Assembly (NCBI GenBank): GCA_963995505.1
Contig: OZ023184.1
Coordinates: 4,898,001-4,962,000, forward strand
Source: Hypericum androsaemum
Taxonomy: Eukaryota; Streptophyta; Magnoliopsida; Malpighiales; Hypericaceae
Direction: 5' to 3'
DNA length: 64,000 bases
Part shown: piece after piece, positions 1-12,139 of the stretch
How positions within the stretch are numbered: the stretch's first letter is position 1
Layout of the letters: each line of letters begins with the position of its first letter
Program-made: the position numbers and the translations under genes
Notes under the pieces: model-generated
What the model was told of the DNA's origin: nothing
Databases searched by the model: none
The model's input: the letters and a program-made list of their open reading frames with translations, nothing else

Positions 1-1856
1 CCTTTTAGTTAGCGCTCACTGATAATATTGCCATGATTTGTCTAGTCACCCTTACCAAACTTGGTGATATTTGCCTGGATTAACCAATGAGAGAAGTTAT
101 GTTAATTCAGCCGTGGACATTGATGCTGGCTTTTTCTTTGTTTCATTCTAAAAGCACATCATGGCCACATTATTATACGAGAGAGAGAGAGAATGTAATG
201 TGTAAGATAATTCCCTCTTGCAAATCATGAAAAATGCATGGCAGACGTTGCAGAATAAATGTGCTCGGTAGATGTAGGTGATGGTGGTGGACTGGTGGAC
301 AACGTCTATATCTGATGACTCATGAATTTCGTGTTAACTACTAGAACTATCATCCAGGAGGTGAAAAACAGTTAGCAACTCAGCATGAGAACATCATTTA
401 TATAGTCGCTGACCACCATCATTCATTGATGCTCTTGGCATTCCATTAATTATTTGACATCTTCTACAACAAACGTTCGTCTACATTTTTGTTGGTTACT
501 GCGACTACAGAAATTTTTGGAACAATTTGGTTGCTCTCTGGGACCAAATTCCTCTATAATGTGCAGTGATTTTCTTACCCCTTTTCTTGTTTGAACAGCC
601 AAAACTAGACGAGGATCATCGTACATGGCCACATTTGATGATAAGAGAGTTTGACCCAAGACTTTTTTTGAGAACCAAACTAAATGCAAATAAAACAAGA
701 GGCCAGAACTCCAAGGCATATCAGGTCATGTTGTGGATGGGAGATGGATGCTAGATTTTTCAAATACTAATGCTCGCTTGCCGATCCTTGAATAAACTAG
801 CAAGCAAAGATCTTCCATCAGGAGTGTACTTTCTTCGCTACTTCAGCTGAATCACCTTGGAGAGCTGCTATGCATTCTGGGTAAGATTGAGCCAACTCTC
901 TGCTCATTTTTCGGCTTCAAAAATTTTGTTGTTGTAACATGTATAGTCTAGCTCTGCATGCGATCTAGTCGTCATCACGCTCCAAATGTGAAGTTCCAAT
1001 CGCAGCTTGATCTGAAATTGCCCTGTATTTGGTGAAATAATCTCTGATGAATATTGGGGTCAGGAAAAATTAGTATGTTCAAAATGTCATTTTAAGATGT
1101 TATATAGATGTAGAAGCCCCTAAAAGTTCTTCAAGTTTTCGCCATTTGCGATTTTTCTCGTTTCTTCTGCGCAGTATGTATTATGTTTTCGAAAGTAAAG
1201 TAGTAAACATCCTGTTGCCGGGATCATTCTATTAGGTTTCGAGGACTTTTTGTCACTCTCAGAAGCGACTTCAAGCCCAGAATTCTCGCGTGGCGGATAT
1301 TCAGACCCTCTTCAGAGAACTCAGAAATCATAATGCAACATTACTGTGAGGTGAGCATATTTTCATGTGTCCTTTTTTAATATCGAAAACGAGGTTGTCC
1401 AACATGAATCTGGTATGCATGCTGGCCAAATCTGATACCGTTGCCATAGGTCAGGACCAGGTCAATTGAAAGAATCTTTCTAGGAATATTTTCACATGAT
1501 TTTCGGCAACTTTTTCCTTGAAGCTGAGAATCTTCAGGACTTGGGATTCCTGAATTTGAGTGCCTGGTCATCTGCCAATTTAATGCTCATAAAATATACT
1601 ATATTGTTTTTTCAGAAAAGAAAAGATACTATATTGACCGAGGAGGAAAAAGATAATGCCCACAATATTATCGTAAGCTTAGTATTGTTAATATTTTAAA
1701 GGAAAAGATAACACCTGCTTTTCAGAAAGCAGGTTGGTTGTGGTACGTAATTCCGTTGCCTTTATGTAAACAAAGCTGTCGTGTCAAAATTAGTTCAACT
1801 TTTTCTCCATGAAACCTTTAGGTTTTTTTGTTCAGACGATCTGGAAACCAATAGTA
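1..1856. other. intergenic, no gene supported
   Basis: AT-rich sequence with only short open frames on both strands and no recognisable domain, splice pattern or transposon terminus. A short GA run lies near 180-194. The left part could be the flank or 3' region of a gene outside the window, but nothing in the sequence shows this. Confidence 0.5.
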
Positions 1857-1864
1857 TCTAGGGA

Positions 1865-2006
1865 TAGGGGCGTGCAAACAGTATTCAGTATTCGCTATTT
1901 TTGGCATTTCAGGATTGGTATCTCAGTATTCGGGATCTAATTCGGTATTGCATTTTTAGAAATTCAGTGAATTTTGGGATCGGTATATGCCGATTGTACA
2001 TCCCTA
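1865..2006. mobile_element. small hAT-like MITE (142 bp)
   Basis: The termini are imperfect inverted repeats: TAGGGGCGTGCAA on the left and, read outward, TAGGGATGTACAA on the right. They are flanked by TCTAGGGA (1857-1864) and TCCAGAGA (2007-2014), which match at 6 of 8 positions and look like a decayed 8-bp TSD. The interior is a series of short CAGTATTC / TCGGTAT-like motifs without coding capacity. A TAGGG-type end with an 8-bp TSD is typical of non-autonomous hAT elements. The TSD mismatches make this tentative. Confidence 0.5.
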
Positions 2007-2014
2007 TCCAGAGA

Positions 2015-4727
2015 CCAAATCCAAACTTGAATCGGATAGGAACTTTAAAAAATGGTCACTCTCGTAACAAATATTTAACACTTATGCGTTATCAAACTTA
2101 GGCCCGGTCCATAAAACCTTTAGGTATGGCCATTTACCAAGCCAAATGTCTCTCCCTCTCTATCCGACTCTTGGTACCCTTTCTGGGAAATTGCTTGCCT
2201 TCGCCCACATGGCCACGTAACATACCAAAGATGCCTATTAGAAGCCTAAAAGCTCAAATCAGCAGCCCTTTTGAGTAGATAATGCCATATTTTGCTTTTA
2301 TAATTGCTTTTTTTTAGAGTGCTTGCTTTAGCCAAAAGAGAAAAAAAGAAGACATGATGAATGATCCGAGTCTAATGCTGTGTTTTCCTAAACAATAGAA
2401 TTCTTTTCATTGTGAAGAAGATAAAAGGGTGACTCTAAACTTTCACTTTTTTTTTGAATGATCTTATTTATAATCGAATACTGTCGGATCCTATTTCGAG
2501 TCCCCATGGTGTCTTTTTTCCATTTCGTAATGTTTGAATTCAAGATCTCCGATCAAATCCTTTATCACTTGAACCAACTATGATTAGTTTTGAACTCACT
2601 TTGAGACCAGATTTGGCTAGCTTTTACCAGGTTGGGCTTGTTTGAAACAAAGCGAAGCCATTTATTAGTTCATGATGGGGGGAGTAAGTAATGCTTAGGG
2701 TACGTTGGAAGCAAGCTGCATTCTGTCCCAGCTTTAACCAAATGACGCCTTTATGGAATTCCAACCAGCCCTTTCTTTGTTCAAATAATTGGGTGGGTAT
2801 TGCATGTCTTTTGAGGCCAGAGAAAGACGGGAGAACCTTTTTGACTGGTCACCCAGCGGGAAAAACAGTCTCGAGAGTTTGTGTTTTAGGGTCTCCCAAG
2901 ACAAAAAGCCGTACTAAATCACATTTTGGATGTAAGAATATGAATATCAAATTATTTAATGGATTTATTTTCACCAAGATTTTATTTATATCGTGTCAAG
3001 GGAAGGTCTTAATGGATTTCGGTGGTCCAGTTTTGCGGAAGGAAGTCGAGACATTCCTGTCACCCTGTCCGATTCGTGTCAAATCATATATTCTACTTCC
3101 AATTTTCCACTTACAAAATTTTAATTAAACGAAAATAATGCACGAAATATTTACAATCACTACTATACGAAAAAAAGGAAGGGGAGGAAATATAGAAGTC
3201 TTAATTAAGATAGCTGAAGCCTTTCCCGAGGAGAGTGACTGGTAAACATAAAATATGCGTATTCCGAGGATTTGGCATAGAAATGATTGAGGAATTAAAG
3301 ATGGCCATCTCTCGCTTACCGTGAAGGAAATCAGTGTAGCTCTCCTTTCTAAGCCAAAGCAACGGGCCGGCCATAACAGAATTCTAAAGAATAATACTAA
3401 GCTCGATGGCCATGCAAGAAAAGAGTACATGTTTTGGGCTTATTATCGACTTTCTGTTTTAATTAACTTAATGCAAGTTTCACAAATTTATATGATAATT
3501 GGAAAAACCGAAAGTGTGCGTGTCTATATTCTCCTGTTTACGTAAATTTGAGACAATATTATGGAGGTTTAATCGTATCATTTACCTGGTTTTAAGTCCT
3601 TTTGATTTGAAAGTCCATGCGACTTCTGAAATTCTAATGTTGGTTATCACGAAAATTTTAAATGTTTCTTATCCAATATAAGATAACTCTTTGAGTCATG
3701 GATGCATCCACTTAATTAGTTTAAGATGTATTTCATCAGTGCCCTTTAGGAACCAGACTTTAATCATGGAGCCACAAGTACAATTGCCATTATGATTTAT
3801 GCGAATGAACTTCAACGAATCCGATCGGAAAATTAAAGATGACAAAGCTGAGTTTTTAATTTTCTTCTCGACTTACTAAACGAGTGCAGTTCTATTTAAA
3901 TTGAATGCAATTCTAATTACGCATACAGTAATCCGGAAAGTTCAATTAAAAAATATATTATGTATTGGATTAAAAATCATAATATACAAGTGCCAAAAGA
4001 GAGATTGCTCTTTATTCCTTGTCCTTGAATTTGGAAGAAAATCGTACACAGCCCCCGATACCTTCAAACATACAAGTCCCTTTGTGCTTTTTTCAGGTCT
4101 CCGTCTTTGGAGGATCGTAAAAAAGAAATCACCCACATTGCTTTCCCTCACATTCTTCCTCTGGCCAATTTTTCCCTTTTCTTATATATATATATATATA
4201 TTATAGTATATAGTGGGAAACCAATTAATTCGACGACATTTTGAGAAATTAAGCCGGGCTAGTCAAGGAAAAGTATCTTGTTAAATGTAGTAGTAGTTCT
4301 GTAGCTCAACTTAGCTAGTGGTATAGCATCTTCAGGGTTTCTCAAAAGAAAATAAATATTATAAACCTATTTTAGGCTTAGTTACCTAGGCATCCTTTGC
4401 ATAAAAGAGGGAGACCCACTTAGGGAAACCATATGTTTTATCAAAATCTGAGATAGATCTACAAGGCAAAAGCTGAGTTGCCTTGATGCTGGTGCACATA
4501 TATTTACTCTCACACACATGCATTCCACTTTCTCCCCACAATCACAACTTATTTCGTTCTGTATTAATTGACTAAGTAAGTATTCGGGAGAAATGAAAGC
4601 ATATACCAATTCCACACTCTACCCCTCATATACTAAACAACAATCTTAGTACTGCTTATTCTAAAATCTCTCTCTACTTCTGATATACAGTTATAACTTG
4701 CATCAAAAGTAACAACAAATTAGAGAC
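2015..4727. other. intergenic and upstream region of the SMXL3-type gene
   Basis: No coding region is supported. A 145-codon open frame at 2691-3128 has no recognisable domain. A (TA)n run lies at about 4183-4201. Pyrimidine-rich CTCTCTCT stretches near 4668-4680, about 50 bp before the SMXL start codon, resemble the Y-patch of plant core promoters. No convincing TATA box was seen close to the start. Confidence 0.4.
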
Positions 4728-7700
4728 ATGAGAGCAGGAGGTTGCACCATCCAACAAGCCCTAACTGCGGAGGCAGTCACCGTGGTGAAGCAAGCCGTGA
4801 CCCTAGCGAGGCGGCGAGGCCACGCCCAGGTCACGCCTCTCCACGTCGCGAACACCATGCTCTCCACGTCCACCGGCTTGCTCATGAGCGCCTGCCTCCA
4901 ATCCAACTGCCACCCTCTCCAAACCAAAGCCCTAGAGCTCTGCTTCAACGTAGCCCTCAACCGCCTCCCGGCCTCCACCTCAGGGCCCATGTTGGGCGGG
5001 CCCCAGCAGTTCCCTTCCATCTCCAACGCCCTGGTGGCAGCCTTCAAGCGGGCTCAGGCCCACCAGCGGCGCGGGTCTGTCGAGAGCCAGCAGCAGCCCG
5101 TTTTAGCCACGAAGATCGAGCTGGAGCAGCTCGTAATTTCCATACTCGATGACCCCAGCGTGAGTAGGGTCATGAGGGAGGCTGGATTCTCTAGTACCCA
5201 AGTTAAGAGCAACATTGAACGAGCTGTTTCTATGGAGATTTGTAATTCCCAAAATGCCCCTCCAAATAACCCTAATAAGCTACTGTCTCCTACTTCTTCT
5301 AAGAAGGTGGTGGCCAAAAGACTGGACAATTATTCCAAGGAGATTAGCCCTAATTTCTTAGACCCCATTAGAAATGAAGACGTGATGAGCGTTATAGACA
5401 GCTTGTTGCTATCTTCCAGTAATAATAGGAGGAGCTTCGTCGTAGTGGGGGAGTGTTCTACCAGCGTAGAAGCCGTGGTCAAAGGGGTCATCGCCAAATT
5501 CGAAGAGGGAGACGTCCCCGAGGCTCTAAGGGAAGTGATGTTCTCAGCTGTCTCTCTTCGGACCGTCTCGAGTAGGTTAGAGATGGAGGAGAAACTTGGA
5601 GAGGTCAAATTGCTTGTGAAGGCTCACATGGAGAAGGGGATTGTACTAAACCTCGGAGATCTGAATTGGGTTCTAGAGAAGAAGAAGAAGAAGAAGAAGG
5701 AAGATGATTTTTGTGATTATGTGGAGAATGTGATATTGGAGGTTGGGAAGCTAGCTAGCTCCATTGGAGAGAGCAGGAGTGGAAGGGTTTGGGTGATAGG
5801 GATGGCCACTTTCCAATCTTACATCAAGTGCAATAAGTCCAACCAAGCTGCTTGTTTGGATACTGTTTATGGTCTCCATCCTCTTACAATTCCGACTGGG
5901 ATCTTGCGTTTAAGTCTTACTAACGACAGGTATAAGCTCTCTATCTTGCATGCTAATTCCGGTATTCAATTTACAGTTAACTACAAGCATTCAGGATGTG
6001 TCGACAAAAATTCATTCTGCACTAGAACTTTTTTTTTCCTTTTTCTAAGTCCATTGCATTTGGAACTCTCTCTAAAACTTTAAGGATGCTTCAACGTTAA
6101 GACTCGTTTTTTTTCCATGACATATATTATTCATTAACTAATGATTAATAAAGGTTTTTTTGTGGAATATTATATTGGGTTCCAGGGATTTTTGTCTAGA
6201 ATTTTTGGAAGCTTAGTTACTAATGAACCGAACTTCTTTTGTTGGAGAAAACAGTGGGTTTCCAAAAGCAGTGTTTTATGCTAAAACGAGAAGAAATCTT
6301 TGATGATAGTTTGATTTAGTGTTAGAACACTTGAAGAATGTATATATATGGTTAAGAAATACATTTACATGAGCTTTTTCTTTGCTTTTCAGGCGAGAAG
6401 TGATTAGCTGGAAAACACTTCATAGAGTCCCTTTTTGTGAAAATTACTTAGTAATTAAGGCATATAGACTCCCTTTTTTTTGGTGAAAATATATACTCCC
6501 TTTCTTTATCATCGGACAAAAAACGCTTTTCCGAAAATGTTTATGCTAACAGTACATTAATGTTGTTGAAAATTATTGTCCTCGGATAATTTAGTTAATT
6601 ACCTTTTTCCTTGGGAGTTTAATTAATAATTATCAACTCAATTTTAAACTCTCCCTTCAGTGACCTACTCGAAGCACACTCGATAAGTGGTAGAGCTGAA
6701 AATAAGTCAATCAATTGGCCTTCACTTGGACGTGGAGAAGAAGAGGCCAAGCTTGAGAGTGAAGCTCGAAGCCTACAATGCAGCAACTGGAATGGCTCCG
6801 AGTCCATGTCTTCCACTCTTCCGCCATGGCTTCGACAATACAAAAGCGAGAAGCAAGCACTTAGTAATGCGGATAATCAGGTAAAATCTCAAAAAAATTA
6901 CAATCATTACTCCACAAATATGAGTTGATATATCCAATAGATAGAAATTTTCCGAAATGACAGTTTTATAGTGGGTCATACATGGTTCACTTTCCCTGTT
7001 TTGAGAATTCTTAAAAGATTAATTGTCCAAATATTTTTACTTTGTATAAAAAACCACCATATTAAAATTTCTCTCTACCTTTTATTATAGAAATCTTATC
7101 AAAAGAAATATGATATTTTCCCCAGAAAAATATGATTTTTATTTTTAAAATATGTATACATATTAAAAGTTTGAACTAATGGTTAATATTTTTTTCTCTT
7201 AAAAAATAATTTTCCAAGTTTTTGTTAATGTATCTAGTTACTGTTTTCTCCTCCTACCAGGCTTGTGTCTCAATTAAAGATCTTTCCAACAGATGGAACA
7301 GTACTATTTGCAACCCAATACACCAACAACCCTACTCCTCTGAGAAGATTCCCACATCTGCTTCTTCTCCTTCCCTTTCTTATTCCTCACCAAGTTTTTC
7401 ACATGAGCCTCAACATCCATCAATAAACCAAAGGCTCCAACAATATTGGACTTCTACTCAAGAATCTCTCCAACACAGAACCAATATTGATAGTTATGAA
7501 CCTCCTTGGAGATTGTACAATCTAGGGTGTCAAGATTATCCCAACCCACAAGCTAATAATTCATTGAGTAATCCTAATTCCACTCCAAACTCCACTTCCT
7601 CTAGTGATGCAATGGAAATGGATGATTCCTCTCACAAGTTCAAGGAGCTAAGCTCTCGAAACCTGAACGCGTTATTCGACGCATTGGCCATGAAAGTTCC

Positions 7701-8406
7701 TTGGCAGAGAGATGTCATTCCTGAGGTGGCAAGCACGGTTTTGAAGTGTCGGTCCGGGATGATAAGAAGGAAAGGGAAAGCAAGGCATTGTAGTGATGAT
7801 CATAGTACTTCCATGGAGCCCAAAGAAGAGACATGGTTGTTCTTCCAAGGGGTTGATGGACAAGCCAAGGAGAAGATAGCTAGAGAGCTAGCCAGGCTAG
7901 TGTTTGGCTCATATAACAACTTTGTCACAATTTCCCTAAGCAACTTTTCATCCACAAGGGCAGACTCGACGGAGGATTTTTTTAGGAATTACAAGAGATC
8001 AAGAGACGAACAAAGTTGTAGCTTCTTTGGTAGATTCGTCGAGGCGGTGGCAAGCAATCCAAGCAGGGTTTTTCTCGTGGAAGACGTGGAGCAAGCGGAC
8101 TATTGCTCTCAGATGGGGTTCAAGAGAGCCATTGAAAGTGGAAGAATGAAGAATTCGAGTGGCGACGTAGTCGGTTTAGGCGATTCTATCATAATTCTAA
8201 GTTGTGAGAGCTTTAGCTCAAGATCAAGAGCTTGTTCTCCTTCCAACCTAAAACTTAGGGAGGTGAAAGAGAAGAAGGAAGATGTTTCTTTGGATTTGAA
8301 CATATCCATTGAGAATGTTCATGGGGTGGAAAACCAGTCCATTGATGACATTGGCCTTGTTGATGTGGTTGATGCACGTGTTATTTTCAAAACCCTTGAT
8401 TTGTAA
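4728..8406 (+). CDS. SMXL3: SMAX1-LIKE 3-type Clp-related nuclear regulator (3 exons)
   Basis: Exons are 4728-5929, 6661-6880 and 7261-8406. Both introns have GT...AG borders, the phases fit, and the product is 855 residues. Residues 1 to about 170 form a Clp-N double repeat that opens MRAGGCTIQQALTAEA, as in SMXL3. The middle holds a degenerate AAA+ region with a lysine run and then LPPWL (454-458, exon 2). The C-terminal AAA-like part retains FLVEDVEQAD. An EAR repression motif, LDLNI, lies at 818-822. SMXL3/4/5 are nuclear proteins that promote phloem formation and, unlike SMXL6/7/8 and D53, lack the RGKT degron. Here the corresponding stretch (RSRDEQSC, before FFGRFVEAV) also lacks RGKT, so strigolactone/karrikin-triggered degradation is unlikely. 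Arabidopsis SMXL3 is about 815 residues, so the length fits. The start is the first ATG of the Clp-N domain. Reading past the exon 1 donor would give a truncated 451-residue product. SMXL4/5 is the alternative assignment, but the N-terminus favours SMXL3. Confidence 0.93.
5930..6660 (+). other. intron 1 of the SMXL3-type gene
   Basis: The donor GTATAAG follows the AG that ends exon 1, and the acceptor CTCCCTTCAG precedes exon 2. The intron is AT-rich, 731 bp, phase 2. Splicing joins AG to T (a Ser codon) and leads into the LPPWL region. Confidence 0.85.
6881..7260 (+). other. intron 2 of the SMXL3-type gene
   Basis: The donor GTAAAATC follows exon 2, and the acceptor TCCTACCAG precedes exon 3. 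It is 380 bp, phase 0. Splicing places ACVSIKDLSNRWNSTIC directly after the LPPWL exon, as in other SMXL proteins. Confidence 0.85.
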
Positions 8407-11400
8407 TGGTGCATGAGACGTTAAATGGCGATATGTTTAGTTAGGGGAGAGTATGAATTTTAATGATTTTGTTCATTTCATCAATCATTAATGGTTTCTT
8501 GTTGCAATTATCCTACTTTTGATCTTTTAAGTAGGCTGTTTTAGAGCTTTTAGGGTTGCAGATCAAAAGGGTTGGTAATTGACGTAAGATACATGGTATA
8601 CTAAGATATCCTTTCTCATGTTTGTGATTAATTATTGGTTGTTAATACAGTGGAAGCCAAACATAAATATTAGAACACTCGTAACAAATAATATAAAAAG
8701 ATATAAAATTGAATACACACAATATATGTAGTTTGACGAAAAGACCAACATCAACGAGACTGGGAAGATCATCGTCATAATATGAGAAGATACAAAATAC
8801 ATATATGCCATATGCTATGCCTCCGCCTAAATCTAATGCATATACATGTATGCTCATTCTAAAGCCAAAGCATAATGCACTACACAATAAGAAACATATT
8901 AAGAAATCCTAACCTAATTAGGAATTTGAAATAAAAATATAGTAAGTTTTGGAATGGAAAAAGTGAATACTGTATTTACATAAATTTAGTTGAATTTCTG
9001 TCATCATGTGTATAATATACAGAGTTTCCTTAGGACCATTACAATAATTCCAGTCACTCAGTTTATTTGTAAGTATAAATTTGAAAATTTTCTAAATTTA
9101 TTAGTGTTATTCTTGGAGCTATGCTAATCTTCTTTATATCGTTTCAATTTTATCAAATGGCCCGAAGACAATCTAGTCACTCAGTTTATGTGAAAATATT
9201 TAAGCGATTATTGCATTTATCCATTTTCTATAAAGCAAGAGAGACAGAATATAGACCTAAGAAATGCAATATTTTCGATTTTCCAAGTTCAAGAGGCACA
9301 TAGCGCATATTGAGGTACTCTCCTCCATAACGCAAGAGTTATGCAAAGGAGAGGCAACTTTTATGTGCTTTAGAAGGGAAAAAGCAAAATCTTCCGTAAC
9401 CAATATCAAAAGAACTCTACTTTCATGCCTTGTGCTGCTTCTTGTTAAAAGAATAACTTTTTTCAGCTTTTAATTTCATCTCCCAGCATTCTCATCTTTG
9501 TTAAAGAAAGCTCGTTGATGGCAGGTTTAATTCAAATAAATAAAACAAAATGAAAAGTGTGAAAATAGGGATTTCTTGGGAAAATATAGGAAAAAACTTC
9601 ATTTTAGTACCATGTAATTTAACATTTTTACCTAGTATCATATGGTTTGTCTTTTTTTTTTCCGGATCATACTTTTTGTCACTAAAATTATGAATTAGAA
9701 AAATCACTGTCAAAAAATAAAACATATACGTCAAATCACATGGTATTTTTCAAAATTTATACTATAAAGACACAGATAAGCTATCCTTTTTGTTCAAACC
9801 TAAAAGGTGATGATACTTTGGAATCGCAAGAAAGATCATTATCTTGATTGGATTTTAAATCAAAGTCCCTAAGCTTAAGAAAGGGCTTTGTCGTTTCTTT
9901 ACTTTTAGAAAGATCTGCAGCTACTGTACCTTTGCAGCTAATGCCTGCTTTGCGGTGTGCAAAAGTGCGGGGTTCGATTATCATCCATAATTTCTCTGTT
10001 TTTTGGGTCCGTAATTATTTTATTATATGGATCTAGTTAATTCCAGAGCCAACTCTTTATATAACTGAGAAGAAAAACCCCTAATCTAATAGTATATGTT
10101 CGTTTCTATGATTAGAACTCGAGTATTTATAAATAAAAAATTGGGTCCTTATTAAACCAAATAGGTACGCTTGCAAATCTTCATTTATTTGTGTTAAAAC
10201 TCGGCAAAAATAAATTTTAATGGTGTTTGTACTCAATTCAAATGTGAATTAATTGATCCGATAAATATATGCAAATCAGGTAGTTTCGACCAAGATAGAT
10301 CCACGAATATTACTAGTTAAATACACATTATTACTAGATCATCGCATCAAGGTGTTCAAACTTACGCGGTTTAGCCTACTATTTAATTTGTTTCCTTGTT
10401 ATTACAAAGATTAAAGGCATTCCAATAGTATGATCTCGAGCCAAAATGATTATGTTTTTTTCTTTTTCATCTTTCCAAGCTAATCACTTTAAGTTATTCG
10501 ATTCGAGCACGGTGCAAATCTTTTAACTAATGTTGCAGTAAAGATTCGATAATAATCAGTATTTTATTATTATGAGCTCCTGATTGATATCCCGAGCAAC
10601 AAATATAGGTACCCACCAACATTTATACCAACATACAAGAAAGTTGTTCTAATTTAAATAATATATTTTAAGTTGGAGTTATTTTGTGAACACATAAATA
10701 TTAAATATATTTTTTAAGAAAAAGAAGTGTTAAATATTTGTTAGAATATCTTTATCACCATTTAAAGGTTCTACCCGACTCAAATCTGGATTAATTATTA
10801 GTCTAGTGAATTTTTGGATACCAATTGGTATAAACAAAAATCAGGAAACACGAGGTTAATTTAATGGAGATGTGAAAGTATCTGGAATCTAATAAATCAG
10901 CCCTCAAAAGCAGGAAGGAGGAGATAAAGTTGTACGTGAAAATGTTAATAAGGTAGCAGAAAGTAGGTGTCCCTTTAAAGCAAAGTTGCTCCCTTAAAAA
11001 AAAAGTTGCTCTCTTTTCTCACCCCTTTTTAGTGACCGGTACATGGCCCATCTTTGCTCCTCTAAACTTTGATCTATACCCTCCTTTTTGTGCGCACTGA
11101 TCGCCTTTTCCCGCACCCTGAGATATGTTATTATAATCTAATTAATCAGTCAGAAGTTATTCTAGTTTAAGTTGATGTTTCCAAAAAGATATCATTGTTA
11201 AAATTTGATGGAAAGAGCTTTACCAATATTTATTATCATATCGGGATCGAATATGGATACTTCAATTCAGCGGATCCGAAACTCTAATCAAATGGAGAAA
11301 CAAATTGTGCATTTATTAGTTGTTCATGATGCAAAAGATGCGTGCACATTGGTGGAAATGGAACATTTAATCAACAAAGAGACTAACAGATACCTTGATA

Positions 11401-11890
11401 ATGTCATTCTATCGATGAACACATGGAGCGCATTTTGGGGTCTATACTAAAAAAAATTAAATGGATCGTTTATGGGATTAATTTCTTATTGCTAAAGATA
11501 GGAATCACAAAAATCTAGATATGTACGATGTACCACAACTTAAATAACTAATGAAAACCCAAAAGGAAATTAAAAAACGAAGATCTAGCTTTGACTATAA
11601 CATACACAATGTTAATGTTTTGACGAATTATTTTTTGTTAAAAACTTAATTGCTAAGATTAATTCTGTAGTACTATCGAAAATAATAGAAAGTAATAAAG
11701 CTTTAAGGGTAAAATATATTTTGGTTCTAGTAGTTTGTATAAATAGACTAAGTACTCGAAGATTTGTACAAATAGATCCATGCAGTTTGCGTTAAATGTC
11801 ATTTCATCAGATGATACAAAGCGTATATGAATTAACTAATGTTCAATTTTTGGCCACATAACACTTGTTGTTCTTCGGAATGGGTTCGTC
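8407..11890. other. AT-rich intergenic region
   Basis: No gene is supported. At about 9592-9760 the sequence TTTTAGTACCATGTAATTTAAC is mirrored by GTCAAATCACATGGTA, a possible decayed inverted-repeat element without a clear TSD. An 81-codon frame at 11205-11450 has no recognisable domain. Confidence 0.45.
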
Positions 11891-11892
11891 GG

Positions 11893-12139
11893 TCTTATTC
11901 CATATAAGGTAAGTTGTTTTCTCTGGTCGACCCTTCACGGAAGTATAAAAACCAAAGATAATTTGGTTCGCAATGGGGCTCTTGATGCACAATCTTCCTT
12001 GTGCGGCCTTTGCGGACTCGAAGTTGAATCTGCAGATCATTTACTTATTCGGTGTATATTTGCATCAAGATTTTGGAACTATCTGTTAAGGAGGGTTATA
12101 GGATTGTCTTGTAGAAGCATTAGGGACTCATTTCATGGT
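11893..12139 (+). pseudogene. LINE retrotransposon fragment (zf-RVT domain)
   Basis: The plus-strand frame reads KVSCFLWSTLHG, then KTKDNLVRNGALD, then CGLCGLEVESADHLLIRC and FWNYLL. This is the zinc-binding region that follows the reverse transcriptase of plant non-LTR (L1-type) retrotransposons; the CxxC and HxxxxC ligands are visible. Nothing upstream supports an RT or endonuclease, so only the C-terminal tip remains. The frame is cut at 12139 by the solo LTR. The sequence after the LTR continues the same frame for a few codons (HGILSLS) before a stop. It is a dead fragment. Confidence 0.75.

Noticed and set aside
2691..3128. 145-codon open frame as a gene
   Set aside because: No domain, no typical exon composition, and it sits in ordinary AT-rich intergenic DNA.
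4742..5608. overlapping open frames on both strands in the SMXL exon
   Set aside because: They are shadows of the GC-rich first exon of the SMXL3-type gene.
9930..9990. tRNA gene or SINE
   Set aside because: GGGGTTCGATTATC resembles a Pol III B box, but no A box at the right distance and no cloverleaf were seen.
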